In this document: piece after piece, positions 34,101 through 46,059 of the stretch | Layout of the letters: the number at the start of each line of letters is the position of its first letter | Numbering within the stretch: the first letter of the stretch is position 1 | From: Argentina anserina | Taxonomy: Eukaryota > Streptophyta > Magnoliopsida > Rosales > Rosaceae | Direction of reading: 5' to 3' | DNA: 64,000 nt | Assembly (NCBI RefSeq): GCF_933775445.1 | Contig: NC_065878.1 | Location: 394,001-458,000, forward strand | Translations under genes and position numbers: made by a program | The notes under the pieces: generated by a model | The model's database searches: none | What the model was told of the DNA's origin: nothing | Seen by the model: only the letters and a program-made list of their open reading frames with translations

Positions 34101-35351
34101 ATGAAGACTGGTGCTCAAACTCACCATGTTCAACATTTCAGCCACCAACATCCCTTGAAGCTTTCGAATCACCCAAGCCATGTTGCAAGCTTATGTGCAG
34201 GTTGCAAGCTCATCTGTGCCGGCTCAGCTGGATCAATCTACACTTGCAGTGCTGGTTGCAATTACTTCCTCCACACGTCATGCGCGCAAATGCCTCAGCA
34301 AATGACACACCCGTTTGATCAAAACCATGTCCTCACTCTTCTTCCGATCCCTGCATACCCTGGAGGCGAATTCAGATGTAATGCTTGTTGGAAGGATGGC
34401 AGCGGGTTTTCCTACCACTGCGGACCTTGCGACATTGACCTCCACATGAACTGCGCTTCGATGCCGCTATCTCTTCCTCCCCATCAGCAGTTCCACCATC
34501 CTCACCAACTCAATCTCACCTTCTCGATGCAACCTGGTTCTCCCAACTCATTCATGTGTGATATATGCAACAACGCTGGGCACAAAGAGTGGTTCTACTG
34601 GTGCGTTCCTTGTGATTTCACTGCGCATTTGGGCTGTGCAAGGTCAAAACCAAGACCCAGTATTCCCGTCATGCCCAACTTTGCACCATCACCAACATAT
34701 GCTGGGCAACCTCCTGTCGATGCCAGTATTCCCGTCATGCCCAACTTCGCACCATCAACAACATATGCTAGGCAACCTCCTGTCGATACCAGTATTCCCG
34801 TCATGCCCAACTTTGCACCATCAACAACATATGCTAGGCAACCTCCTGTCGATGCCAGTATTCCCGTCATGCCCAACTTTGCACCATCAACAACATATGC
34901 TAGGCAACCTCCTGTCCATGCCAGTATTCCCGTCATGCCCAACTTTGCACCATCAACAACATATGCTAGGCAACCTCCTGTCGTTGCCAGTATTTCCGTC
35001 ATGCCCAACTTTGCACCATCAATAACATATGCTAAACAACCTCCTGCCCTTGGTAGAATTATAAATAATAGTTTTACGAACCTTCATGGTCAGGTAAATG
35101 GCTTAACCAAGACAGTCATCCAATCTTTGGTTGGTAGGGGAGGGGGTGATGGCTCCTCTTTTAGCATTCTTTTCGATGGTTCCGGCTTTCAGCAGGGAAA
35201 TGGCTTAGACCAGACAGTAACGCCGGATATCTTCGATAGTGGCGGTAGCACCGGCTCTTCTGGTTTCGACTTTGGTACTACTGATTTTGGAAGCAGTGCA
35301 ATTGGTGGATTAGGAGATCTAATTAGTAACAGTCTCGACTTGTTTGGATAA
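34101..35351 (+). CDS. DC1-domain (Cys/His-rich C1-like) protein with six 22-residue repeats
   Basis: Single-exon gene of 416 residues. The first 180 residues hold three DC1 (divergent C1) zinc-binding modules: H-P-L-K-L...CAGCKLIC...YTC...CNYFLHTSC at about 17-62, H-x-L...CNACW...YHCGPCDIDLHMNC at about 75-122, and H-x-L...CDICN...FYWCVPCDFTAHLGC at about 130-182. Residues 187-318 are six tandem copies of a 22-residue Pro-rich unit around SIPVMPNFAPSTTYARQPPV. The last 95 residues are rich in Gly, Ser and Asp and end DLFG. The DC1 family is large in plants and mostly uncharacterised; members bind zinc and some act in stress or pathogen responses. The repeat array and Gly-rich tail are not typical of the family. 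The start is the first in-frame ATG after the TATA box. No membrane segment or signal peptide is seen. Confidence 0.85.
   Translation: MKTGAQTHHVQHFSHQHPLKLSNHPSHVASLCAGCKLICAGSAGSIYTCSAGCNYFLHTSCAQMPQQMTHPFDQNHVLTLLPIPAYPGGEFRCNACWKDGSGFSYHCGPCDIDLHMNCASMPLSLPPHQQFHHPHQLNLTFSMQPGSPNSFMCDICNNAGHKEWFYWCVPCDFTAHLGCARSKPRPSIPVMPNFAPSPTYAGQPPVDASIPVMPNFAPSTTYARQPPVDTSIPVMPNFAPSTTYARQPPVDASIPVMPNFAPSTTYARQPPVHASIPVMPNFAPSTTYARQPPVVASISVMPNFAPSITYAKQPPALGRIINNSFTNLHGQVNGLTKTVIQSLVGRGGGDGSSFSILFDGSGFQQGNGLDQTVTPDIFDSGGSTGSSGFDFGTTDFGSSAIGGLGDLISNSLDLFG
34659..35054 (+). repeat. Six tandem 66-bp repeats in the DC1 gene
   Basis: Units start at 34659, 34725, 34791, 34857, 34923 and 34989. Each is 66 bp and begins AGTATTCCCGTCATGCCCAA (AGTATTTCCG in the last). 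Units 2-5 differ by only one or a few bases; the first and last are more divergent, as expected for expansion from the middle of an array. Confidence 0.97.
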
Positions 35352-35544
35352 AACAAATATCTCAACTTCATGTTTTCATGACGGGTTCAGACAGAAACTA
35401 TTAATTAAGCATGTAGTGTCTTTTTCACCGTTATATAATCATTAATATGCATGCAGTTTGTTTATCAGTTATGAACACGAATAATTTATATAAATATTTG
35501 AATTTGGATCACCACGCCATCTTGACACTAACGCGACCAACTCC

Positions 35545-35760
35545 ATTCGGTTCGTCGCCTAAGATATTCTTATGCGACGGAAATAATAATTATTGCATGC
35601 ATTCACAAATTCGTCGCTTTAGAGGATTTTAGGGGACGAATATATCACCATGTCGCTTAAGATAAACTTAGGCGACCAACATATGATCTCTTCGGTTAAG
35701 ATAAACTTAGGCGACGAACGTTTCCTTTTTTGTCGCTTAAGTCTTTTAAGCTACTTTAAG
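35545..35760. repeat. Left subterminal repeat array of the CACTA element
   Basis: At least four copies of a core such as TCGCTTAAGATAAACTTAGGCGAC, written here as TCGCTTAAG and CTTAGGCGAC, alternate in direct and inverted orientation. This is the expected TnpA-binding type of subterminal region. Confidence 0.7.
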
Positions 35761-36764
35761 AGGCTGGTCTTTAAAGCATAACTCAAAACTGGATATGAAA
35801 AATGTCAGAGAAATGCAGCTGCTATATTTACTGTTCACAGAGAGAAATTTTCGATTTGAGAGTTGAAAGCTTGTTCTTTTCTCTTCTCTCATTGAATTGA
35901 GTTAGGTTAGTATGAAATCTATATCTTTCTCCATCCTTTTTACCGTATTTGATGTTTATTAGAGGTTGCATTTTGTGTTTGGAAATTTAAGTATTCTTGA
36001 GGTTCATTGTAGAAAGCATTTTGTGATTTTGTATTAGCTTTAGTGTAAATAAGTCACTTTAATTTGTGTTAAAATTTGTGTTTGGTTCGTAAATATATGT
36101 TGGATTTAGTGTTGGAAGTGGGTTTATAAATTATAACTCTAAGTTTTGTGTTTTGAGTATGATTAATTTTGTATATGATTATGAATTTAGTTAATTAGAT
36201 TTAGGGTTAGATTTCTTATTTGCTTTTAGATTTAATTAGTGTTGATTTATGTGTGAATGTGGTTTTCATGTGTTTTTGTTTTGAATTTATTTATTTTGTA
36301 TGTATTTATTAATCGGATGAATATGTGTGAGTACATCAACTCTCACAATAATTCACCGGTTTGCTTTTAGCTTAAAATTCCCGTTCGAGAATCACTTGTA
36401 CGACATTTGATTCTTGAATTGTCCCATTTTTGGACAGTTTGAGAGAACATGACTTTGTTGGGCAAGCTTGCACTTCATGTGGTTTCATTTTCGGTTATGG
36501 GTAAAGATTTCGGCAGGATCTCCCTATATTGTTCCCCGAGTGCAAACTAGGTTTATATATTTTTGCACTTGGGGAACTGTAGGGAGATGCTGTCGAAATT
36601 TTCCCAAAACCAAAAGCAAAACACATGAAGGCAAGAAGCTTAACAAAGAAAGTGTTCTTCCGAATGAGATATGACCCTAACTGGAGGCATAAGGTGAAGA
36701 TGAACATCAAGTATTTTGTATATTGTATTGTTTCCTAACTTAGTGCGTTTGTATTATTTTTGTT

Positions 36765-39700
36765 ATGACAGAAAAAATGGACAAGAGTTGGATGCAATAT
36801 TGCTGCACTCACCCGAAGTACCTTGAGGGGATCCACCAATTTGTCAACTGGGTCATGGATACTGCTAATGGGAAGATGTTTCATAGTTGCCCGTGCACCG
36901 TTTGTCATAACAATCGAGATCCAGTTGATATTAACCATGTGTGCACACTTGTCTTATTACGATATGTCGCCTAATTATACAGTATGAGACAAACACGGTG
37001 AAATATCAAATGAGTCGAGAATTGATGAGCTTCAAAGACAAATCCTACCTAGAGTAAAGAGCATCTTCTAGTGGTGGTGTTGGTTCTTCCATGAATCCCA
37101 CCATGGACATTTTGCATGATTTTTTTCCTTATTATGCTGGATACGAGCAAACTTTTGGTGATGACCCCAGTAATAATGGTAACCCTAATTTTGATAATAT
37201 CGTAGATGATGATTACTAGAAGTTTTCCAGACTTTTTACAAGAAGAACAGATCCCATTGTATCCTGAGAGTACCAAGACTGTTTTGGGTGCTATCTTAAA
37301 TGCAATGAAAATGAAAGTGGAAAATGGATGGTCAGATAAAAGTATTCACGACCTTTTTAATTATATTAGAGGTTTGCTTCCTCCTGAACACAATTATCCT
37401 CTTAATTTTGGAAGGATGAAAAATATTTGTAGGGACATTGGTCTGGGTTATGAGAGTATTGATGCATGTGAGTATAATTGTGTGTTGTTTTATAAAACAT
37501 ATGTTGAATATGATGAGTGTCCCATATGCCACACTTCAAGATGGATGCCACGTGAAGGTAGGAGGAACAATAAATTTTCAGGAAAGTCCTCCATTACTTT
37601 CCTTTGACTCCTAGGTTGAAGCATCTGCACATGTCGCCAAATACTGCAAAGGCAATGCGGTGGCATGAAGAGAGGAATGCAGATAATGACTGGCTGAAAC
37701 ATCCCTCAGATGGGGAGGCATGGCTACATTTTGACATAACATTTCCTGATTTTGCCAATGACGTGAGAAACGTGCAACTCAGACTAGCAACCAATGGTTT
37801 CAATCCTTTTGGAACAATGGGAACTTTACATAGCACCTGGCCTATTGTTGTAATGGCGTATAATTTACCTCCCTCAATGTGTATGAAGAAAGAATATAAC
37901 ATGCTGACTCTGTTGATCCTCAGTCCAAAGTCACCTGGAAAGTGTCTTAGTGTGTTCATGGAGCCTTTAATTGACGAGCTTCTAAAGTTATGGGAAACTG
38001 GAGTTCTTACTGTTGATAGACATGACCAATCTACTTTCATGATGAGAGCAGCCATTTTGTGAACCATTAGTGACTTTCCAGGTTTAGGGATGTTGGCAAG
38101 CTCACCGACCCATGGGTACAAGACGTGTCCTATTTGTTTGGATGATGTTAGCTTAGCTCATATATGTGGGAGGATGGCATACGAGGTCACCGTAGATGGC
38201 TACCCAAAACCATCCTTGGCGGTCCGCTGGCCAGGCATTCAATGGGTTTAGTGAGCATAGGCCAATACCCCGTTCTTTGTTCGGGGAGGAAATTTTGGCA
38301 AAAATCAACAGTCACAAGTACCCTACGCTTAACTTGCATGATGCATTCAAGACTCCTTATACTCTTAGGAACAGAGTATGTTGGAATCACAAGTGCATGT
38401 TTTGAAGGCTGCCTTATTGGAAATTAATTAAAGTTAGCTACATCTTCGATGTCATGCACATTGAAAAAAATGTGTGGGACAACATCATTGGAACTTCTTG
38501 GTATTGAAGGAAAGTCTAAGGACGGTCCAAAAGCTCGTGCTGCTTTAGAAAAAAGGGTTGTGCGGAAAAATCAGTGGGAAAGGGCCAATAGACTTCCTCA
38601 TGCACCATTATTGGCGAAGCCAAAATTTAAAATGGAGATATTTGAATGGTTCCATGATCTGAAGTACCCTGATGGTTATGCCGGGAGTTTGAGGAGTAAA
38701 GTTAACTTACGTGACAAAAAGTTTCATGGATTGAAAACCCACGATTGCCATGTAATGCTTCACCATCTTCTTCTAATTGTTATTTGACCGTTATTACCAG
38801 AGAACGCCATCAAGCCTTTAGTAGCACTATCTAGATGGTTTCAAAAATTATGTGCTAGAGAGTTGAAAAAGGAAGATGCCAGGCTAATGGAATATGAGAT
38901 AGTCCAGATTCTCTATTAGTTTGAGATGATTTTTCCTCCACATTTCTTTACATTCATGGTTCATGTCATGGTTCACCTTCCTGAACAAGTGTTGTTAAAC
39001 GGTCATATGCATTTTACCTGAATGTTTCCCATAGAACGGTATGATGTTAATTTTTAAGAGTTTTATATAATGGACTAACTAATTCGATGTCATACTAAAT
39101 ATTTTCTTTTACATGCAACTTGGGACTTATAAAAAATCGGTTAATAATACATGTTACCCAGAAAAGTTGTATTTCTGAGCGATATATTACATGGGAGCTA
39201 GTGACCTACTACAATTGACACATGCTATCCAAAGGATTTCTAGAGGACGCAAATATTTCGAATGCACCCCAGAATAGTATTTCAGTTGTTTCTGAACTTG
39301 TGCTGCCGAATAACCCACTACATGACAGAACATAAAAAAAAAGGTTTAAGGAACGATATCCACTTCATGATGAGAAAGCACGTAGGAAGCATTTTCATTC
39401 TTATTTCCTCAAATGGGTATGCTATTAAGTTTTTTTGGACTTACAAAATTATGTGATCATTATGGTACAATCTAACTTACATTAAAAAAATCTCTGTTAC
39501 AGGTCTCAAATCTATATGTCAGTGGGCATGAGTACTTAAAACCAGAGGTACTGAGATTAGCCCAAAGACCACAAAATCACCATGTTTATTCAGCATGTTA
39601 TGTGAACGGGGTCAAGTTTATATCATGGCAAATTGATCAAAATTTGCAGACCCAAAATAGTGGAGTCATGGTAGAGACAGTGTTCGACAATCACTACTAC

Positions 39701-40027
39701 TGAATTCTTGAGTATGTTGTCGAATTGCTATACACAGACCGGATGCCAGTTGTGTTGTTCAAATGTAAATGATACGACACTGACCCTAATAGTGGGAGCA
39801 TTAAGTTAGATCATGGCTTGTTATCAGTGGATACAAACACTAGTTGGTATGAGGATTCGCCTTTTACTCTGGCAAGCACGGAAAAACAAGTGTTCTATGT
39901 AGACGATCTGAAGGCGGGTGAGGCTTGGAAGGTAGTTAATGTTATGTCACATAGAAATGTGTACAATGCTAGTATACTTGCAACACACAACGATGAGAGA
40001 CCTCCTATCGGGAATCAAGTTGAATAA
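36765..40027 (+). pseudogene. CACTA TNP2-like transposase (tnpD type), broken
   Basis: This would be the catalytic transposase. A transposase-associated domain opens at 36765 (MDKSWMQYC...YLEGIHQFVNW...CPC-x-x-C). The TNP2 core follows in pieces at 37206-37607 and 37604-38062 (MRWHEERNADNDW, DITFPDFANDVRNVQLRL, PFGTMGTLHSTWPIVVM), and continues after a stop at 38060 with FPGLGMLASS and CPICLDD. The segment at 38800-39040 resembles DUF4218 (PLVALSRWFQKLC, FTFMVHVMVHLPEQ). The segment 39690-40027 resembles DUF4216 (STEKQVFYVDDL). The order TNP2 - DUF4218 - DUF4216 is that of plant CACTA transposases. Many stops and frameshifts, and perhaps some introns, prevent one continuous model. Confidence 0.82.
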
Positions 40028-40140
40028 CCTTATCAAGAGCCCGTCCTGCAAACAATTTCGCTATATAGTGGAGTTTTCAATCTTAGCATTGATCTGGATC
40101 GTTATAAAACACAAAATGGTGAAGAAAAAGAAGAAGCTGG

Positions 40141-40716
40141 TGATGATGATGATGATGACGAAAAACATTATATCGGATATGTATGTATAAACTAGATGAA
40201 TGTGTGCTAATGTAATTTGAATTCTATCTTGCTTTAATTTGAGGTAACCAGACCTTATAAAAATTTGAGTGTGATGAAATTGTGCTTATAAATCCATTGG
40301 TAGTTCAATTCCATCACTAAACCTCACAAAGTCGTCGTCTCAATATTAAAGCCATGAATACATTATATACTCGCCGTTGCTCCTCTTTGCGCCAAAAATT
40401 CGTGAAATTTTGAAATAGTTCTACATAAGATGATGATGATGATGACGACAAAATTTTTATCAGATATGTATGTATAAACTAGATGAATGTGTGCTAATGT
40501 CATTTGAATTCTACTTTGCTTTAATTGAGGTAACCAGAACTTATAAAAATTTGAGTGTGATGAAATTGTGCTTATAAATCCTTTGGTAGTTTAATTCCAT
40601 CACTAAACCTCACAAAGTCGTCGCCTCAATATTAAAGTCATGAATACATTATATACTCGCCGCTACTCTTCTTTGTGCCAAAAATTCGCGAAATGTTTAA
40701 ATAGTTTTACATAAGG
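40141..40716. repeat. Tandem duplication of about 290 bp inside the CACTA element
   Basis: About 40141-40430 and 40431-40716 are near-identical. Each starts with a GAT-repeat run (TGATGATGATGATG), shares AAACTAGATGAATGTGTGCT, and ends GTTxTACATAAG. The repeat lies between the two transposase genes. Confidence 0.88.
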
Positions 40717-41049
40717 CGGCGAGATATTGCAGTTCTCGTTGCTTTAGTCTAAATAATTGCGCGCACACCAATCCGCCAAAAATTTCACAAATTATTTGAA
40801 TGAATTTGGAAATTTAACTAGGCGACAATATTTTTCGTTATCACATCGCATTATAATTATCATATAAAGAGATAACCCTCAACAGTCCACACCCCTTCTC
40901 ATTTCGCACCAGAATTCTATCTTACTTTAGATCCCCACACCCATCCTCAAATTCTCTCCGCCGCTTCCATATCCCCTCTCTCTTCTCATCTTCGCCGCTC
41001 CTATATCCCCTCTATCTTCTCATCTCTGTTGCCCCAATTAACATCGGCG

Positions 41050-43220
41050 ATGGCTCGGGGTAAATCGAAGTGAGCAGCCGCCTCACAAGCTCGACTAGAA
41101 GATGTCGCATTAGAAGCTGAACTTGCCGCCTCCGATCTCCCACAAGCCGCCTTAACTGAGGAAGGAGCCGCTCTTTCTCTTCCACTGCCTCCACCACTTG
41201 GATTAGGGAACACCATCATTGGAACCATGCCTTCTCCTCCGCCGGCTTCGACAAGCCTAAAAACATTTGATCTAAAGATATAGGAGCTGCAATTGGTTTG
41301 AGATCCCCTTCTTTAACAATTTCTTTAATTTGCTTATGATATTCTAATTTTGATTGCGAGATGTTGTTTATGTTTTAGGGTTTAATCCCAGTTTGAGATT
41401 GTTGATTAATTTTGATTTTGATCAGTGTGTAAAGTTAGTGATTTGTTATATATATTGTTATTATGAGTTGGTGTTATTGCAGTGTTTCTATGTATATTGA
41501 GGAAATTGTTATCAAAGTAATCTGATGTTATATATAAGTGAATTGGCTTTTGACATTGATATATATAAATGTGTTTGACACATACTCTTTCAGCAGGGGC
41601 ATGTTATTGGTGAATTTGTTCATGCTTATTAATGTTGTAGAGGCATGTATAAGTGGAACTGAACTTGTCTAACTCTCAGTACTAAATGTCATGTGCAGAT
41701 GGCAATATTCGGAAACATGGAATTGTGGTGAGCAACAAGATGGAACACATAGTGAAGATTATGGGACACAGGCTCACGCTTCAATGGTCAAATTTCCACT
41801 CCGGACCTCACTTGAAAAATAACCGCAGCGTCCTCTCCCACGACATTGACTGTTGTGTCAAGGCACGTGTGATAATGCTTGCGCCGACATTTTTTGAGCT
41901 ACAACGTCACCAAAGGAAAATGGTTGACAATTATTTGAAGGTCTGCCTTTTTAATTTCATTGTGTCTAGTCTCTCTGTAATTATATGGTTGGTACTAATG
42001 TGGATGTTTGTTGGTATTCTAGACTTATTATGATATACCGGCCTCGGATACGGAAATGTGGAACTTTATTGACAAGTTGGCCTATCAGAGGTACAAGGAC
42101 TGGAAGCACGATTGCAAGAAGCATTTCAATCTCTCGAAGGATGAAGTTTCTCTAGAATTTGTGCATCGTCCAAATCAGTGGAGCTACTTGTGCCAACACT
42201 TCAGGGATCCTGATTTTTTGGTAATTTTATCTCACTAATTTCATTGAATTTTTTGAAAATTATTTTAAAACCTGAATTGTGTTCTAACTGCTTTAGTTTT
42301 TATTTTTTTAGGCTTTGTGCGCGCAGAACCAGGCTAATCAGACAAAGAACACCAACCCTATCAACCACTACTCAGGGTCGCTCCCTATGAGTTTTAGAGA
42401 AAGTGCCCACTTAGAGAAAGGACATCCGGCTGCGTACGTTGTGGGTTTTCTGGATTCTTACCTACCTAGTAAGAACGGAAAGGAAAAAATGGTGAGTGTT
42501 GTGATCTTGGTAGGCTTAAACACCAAAAGTGTGACTGTTTTGAATGTGATATTGGATTAAATTCAGTTCATATTTTAAGTTGATGAGGTGACTGTTTGAA
42601 AGGAAAAATATGAAAGACAAAAACATTTAAAGTTCATGATTTGTTTACATGTTGTATAATTAGTAAAATATTTATTTATGTCCGGAAAAAGTTAAGAGGA
42701 AGCTTGATGACCTTCTAGGAGCACTTGAAGAGGCAGCCCCGGGGACTGTTGAAAATGAGCCGATCCCTGATGACGAACAAGAGGACATGATCACGGAGGT
42801 CATGGGAAAATCGAAGGGGACAAGAATTATTGGTAATTATGTCTTTTGGGAATTTCAGGTTTTCACAAAGTTATTGCTTTTTTGTTTAATATATATTCTT
42901 CTCTAACATGTGATATCTGTTACTTAATGTTGGTTGCGCCCTGATTAGTTTAGATTTTGTTACTTAATATTTGTTATAATGATAGGAGTGGGAGCAGCCC
43001 TTAAACGGGCCCTAAAATGACGAGGGGGAGGATGGACGATGAAACTGAAGAGCGAGTGCAGTAGGCCGAAGAAAAAGCTAACCGGGCTGAACTGCAAAAC
43101 CAAGAGACCATGGAGGAAATGGCAAGGCTAAAGGAGGAAAATCAAGGCTTCCGAGGCCGTCTTCAAGCGTTGGAGGCAATGATCGTGAGTATGCAAGCTT
43201 CACAAGTGCAAAATGGTTGA
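41050..43220 (+). pseudogene. CACTA second protein, plant Transposase_24 type (tnpA-like), broken
   Basis: A likely first exon at 41050-41283 begins MARGKSK and hits a stop at codon 8. The core is spread over 41686-41942 (MEHIVKIMGHRLTLQWSNFH... MLAPTFFELQRHQRK), 42022-42220 (YYDIPASDTEMWNFIDKLAYQRYKDWKHDCKKH) and 42312-42493 (NQANQTKNTNPINHYSGSLP... AYVVGFLDSYL). Intron-like GT...AG boundaries separate these. A C-terminal coiled coil is read at 43036-43220 (NRAELQNQETMEEMARLKEE) after a stop. In CACTA elements this second protein usually binds the subterminal repeats; the family assignment is by remembered motifs. Confidence 0.72.
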
Positions 43221-43844
43221 GGTAGCTGCTAATCAGTACGAGGTTGTGTTTTTCAGGCACTCTGTGATCTGTTATGAATGGATGTATGAGAATATGACTT
43301 TTATAATCTAATCCCTGAAACTAGCTATTTTGTTGGGAATATGACTTATGTATAAGCTTGACATTAATTGATGCAAGGAGTTTTATTTTATAACTTTGAG
43401 AATCTTGTTCAGTTGGATTGTTATGAAATGCATGTTATGATGTTTATATAATTATATCATGGTAATTTTTTTGACAACTAAAATTAACTAAGGCTACAGA
43501 AAAAACATGTTCCATCGCTTTAATTTTCAATAATTCTCGTCGCTTTAACATTAAGAGACAGACAATACCGGTTGCCTTAACTATGTTTTAAGAGATAAAC
43601 TTTATTGTTTCGTCGCATAAGTCTTAAGAGATGAAGTTCGGTCATCGCATAAGTCTTACGAGATGAAGTTTGGTTCATCGCATTAGTTCCACTTACGCGA
43701 CGTGTTTTGTTTAAGTCGTCGCATAAGTTCTTACGAGACGGTGATAAGGCGACGAGAAATTCGTTTCGTAAGTCTTAGGCGACGTATTCGGTGCCTAAGA
43801 CGACCAACTGAGTTCGTCTTAAGATTGTAACTGGCGTAGTGGAT

Positions 43845-45232
43845 TAGTACATCGATTTGATTCAGTTTGGTTCGTACCTTAACAATTTGTAATTGGGAAT
43901 TAGAAGCACACGCATACATAGACATCCAACTTTGGATTTTTACGATACATTGAGATTAAAAGTTACTAGGTCCAACTATATATCACATTTTAGTGATTCT
44001 CATTAGAAACAGTCCCAACAAAATAAAGCTAATAACTTTAAACAAGATCAACGCTCCAACAAAACAAAGCTAATAACTTCAAATGATGATGGAAAAGATG
44101 TGTCTGCTAGAAATTCTTAGCCGTCCGCTGGCTCCTTTCGAAAGGAGGTGGTTGTGACTTCTAGTCACGTACATCTTCCTCATTGCAATGTTCTTCTTCG
44201 ATCATTGCTTCTATTCCTTTCTTAATTTGGTTCTCGATCATCAAACGGCATATCCTTGGTCTAGATGACAGGATGTGCGATTCTACTCAGATGCGTATGC
44301 ATGCTTTATGTTTTAAACCCTCCGCCAGTCCGCCCTAAGTCCCTAACCTTGCCTTAAGCCTAACGATTCGGTTTTGAATGGGCTTTGAAACAGAATGGGT
44401 CGTGCTTTGCCCCACAGGTCCACAAGACCAACATGTCGCCAAATAGGGTTCTAAGCCTTTTGGTGGTACAACTAACATAGTCCATACTCCATAGTAACAC
44501 ATATAGACCTAATCTGAACGTTGAGAGCATACCCTGCCTACCACGAGCTCAGGGACCTGATATTAGGACTGACGACCATAAACCACTATGATCCACCTAA
44601 TACATGATCCTAGTAGCACAGTAAGCACACAACTTCCTTACATAGAGATATAAAGTTTATAAACAACGGGTTGGAACCAAGTTAGTATGTAGAAACCTTC
44701 AGCTGGACCTCACATCTGGACCATTAGGCATATAACATAAGTGATACAACTCTTGTTTCATAACAGAACAAGGTAAAACCTCCCATCTATCCCAACGCCC
44801 ATCCAACCAGCAGAAGTTTGCGATAACCTCGATTTAGTTTTTTGGGGTTCTCGGAGCTCCATTGAAAGAACCTTTGAGAAACATCTTACTTGTGAACAAT
44901 GTGGTACATGGAATTACCATTTACCTAATCCCCTCCTTTTTTTTTTTTTGCAAAAAATATTAAACTTGTTAGACAATGATTATTCATTAAGATGGAAAAC
45001 GCCCATGAGCTCCAAATTTAGGGGAAACTTTTTTACTAGCTAGCAAGAGTTTGGAATTTCTCACCGGTCCTAAACATTGGCAAGCCTTATATTGATCAAA
45101 TCATTAACATGGTATGGCCTTGTGATCTTCAACCAAATGGAACCATGCAATATAATACACAACTGTTTCTAATGCTAAAAACCCTAGGATGACAAACAAA
45201 TTAGAACCAAACAATATTTACTAATACTAACT
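43845..45232. other. Intergenic, no gene recognised
   Basis: No convincing coding sequence. On the minus strand around 44265-44160 a short frame reads MIENQIKKGIEAMIEEEH, which could be a scrap of a retrotransposon polyprotein, but it is too short to call. Confidence 0.4.
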
Positions 45233-45835
45233 TTAGGGCCAGCCCTAATATTTTCGAGGCTCTAGGCGGCGGAAAGTTACATGGAGCTCCTAGGACTACT
45301 GTAATATTATTTTTATTTTCTATTTTAAAAAAATGGTCAAAAGATAATTGATATAAGTATCACTACTATATATAAATTTATGTAACTCTGCAAACAAATT
45401 GCAGCTAACGTGACTGTATTGACAATCGAAATCAACATTCTGTATGACATTTTGATAGCGAATAAAATACTTTAGAAGCTTGAATGTTGTTGAATTATGA
45501 GAGATTAAATTGATTCTTTATTATGGAAAATATTTTTATTTTTATTTGAACAAAGATTTTTTTGATTAAAAGTCAACAAAAAAAAAGGTTAAAATATAAA
45601 ATAAGTAAAAAAAAACAAAACAATACTCAAAGTGCTCAATGTGGGATGTGACAGTGTAATGACATACAACAACTGGGTCCCATAATTATAAAACTATCTC
45701 TAAAGAAAAGTTATTAGACACTTTATAAATGTATGTATAATTAATTAATTATAAGATTAAACTATAGCCTAGAGCCAGTGCCTTTACAAATGGGGGCTCT
45801 AGGTAAGCCTATAGCCAGAGCCAGGTTTGCTGGCT
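45233..45835. mobile_element. Possible degenerate DNA transposon (GGGCCAGCCCT ends)
   Basis: The left side reads GGGCCAGCCCTAATATTTTC followed by GAGGCTCTAGGC. The right side contains TAGAGCCAGTGCC, GGGGGCTCTAGG and AGCCAGAGCCAGG, which are partly inverted to it. The interior is AT-rich and non-coding. No target duplication was resolved, so the call is tentative. Confidence 0.35.
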
Positions 45836-46059
45836 AACTTATTAATGTCCATAAAATGTCGGAATCACCTCATATAGTAGGATCACTCACCTTAGACAGA
45901 GCTGTAATCAAAGGACCTAAAGCATTAGTAGGAACCAAAAACTTATCATTATATGCATCTTACATTTGCCCGGGACCTTCGAAAACCAAATTTGTTTTCA
46001 AACTTGTCCACCCCCAGTCATATCCGAACCAGACCCCCGATCCTAATTCAATTATCGAG

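Larger units (their letters stand above)
35510..43841. mobile_element. Complete CACTA (En/Spm) transposon, inactive
   Basis: The element is 8332 bp. The left end reads CACCACGCCA and the right end TGGCGTAGTG, giving inverted ends with one mismatch in ten. It is flanked by a 3-bp duplication GAT at 35507-35509 and 43842-43844, the CACTA target size. Both subterminal regions carry many short repeats of the GTCGCCTAAG / GTCGCTTAAG type in both orientations (35545-35760 and 43510-43810), the kind of array bound by TnpA in En/Spm. Inside are a TNP2-like gene (36765-40027) and a Transposase_24-like gene (about 41050-43220), both full of stops. The element lies 158 bp after the DC1 stop codon. Confidence 0.9.

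Noticed and set aside
34595..35008. A 137-codon open frame on the minus strand and a 155-codon frame on the plus strand through the DC1 repeats
   Set aside because: They are open only because a 66-bp unit free of stops in those frames is repeated; the DC1 frame carries the zinc motifs and spans the whole gene.
34659..35054. CRISPR-like regular repeat array
   Set aside because: The repeats are contiguous 66-bp coding units without unique spacers, in a plant gene.
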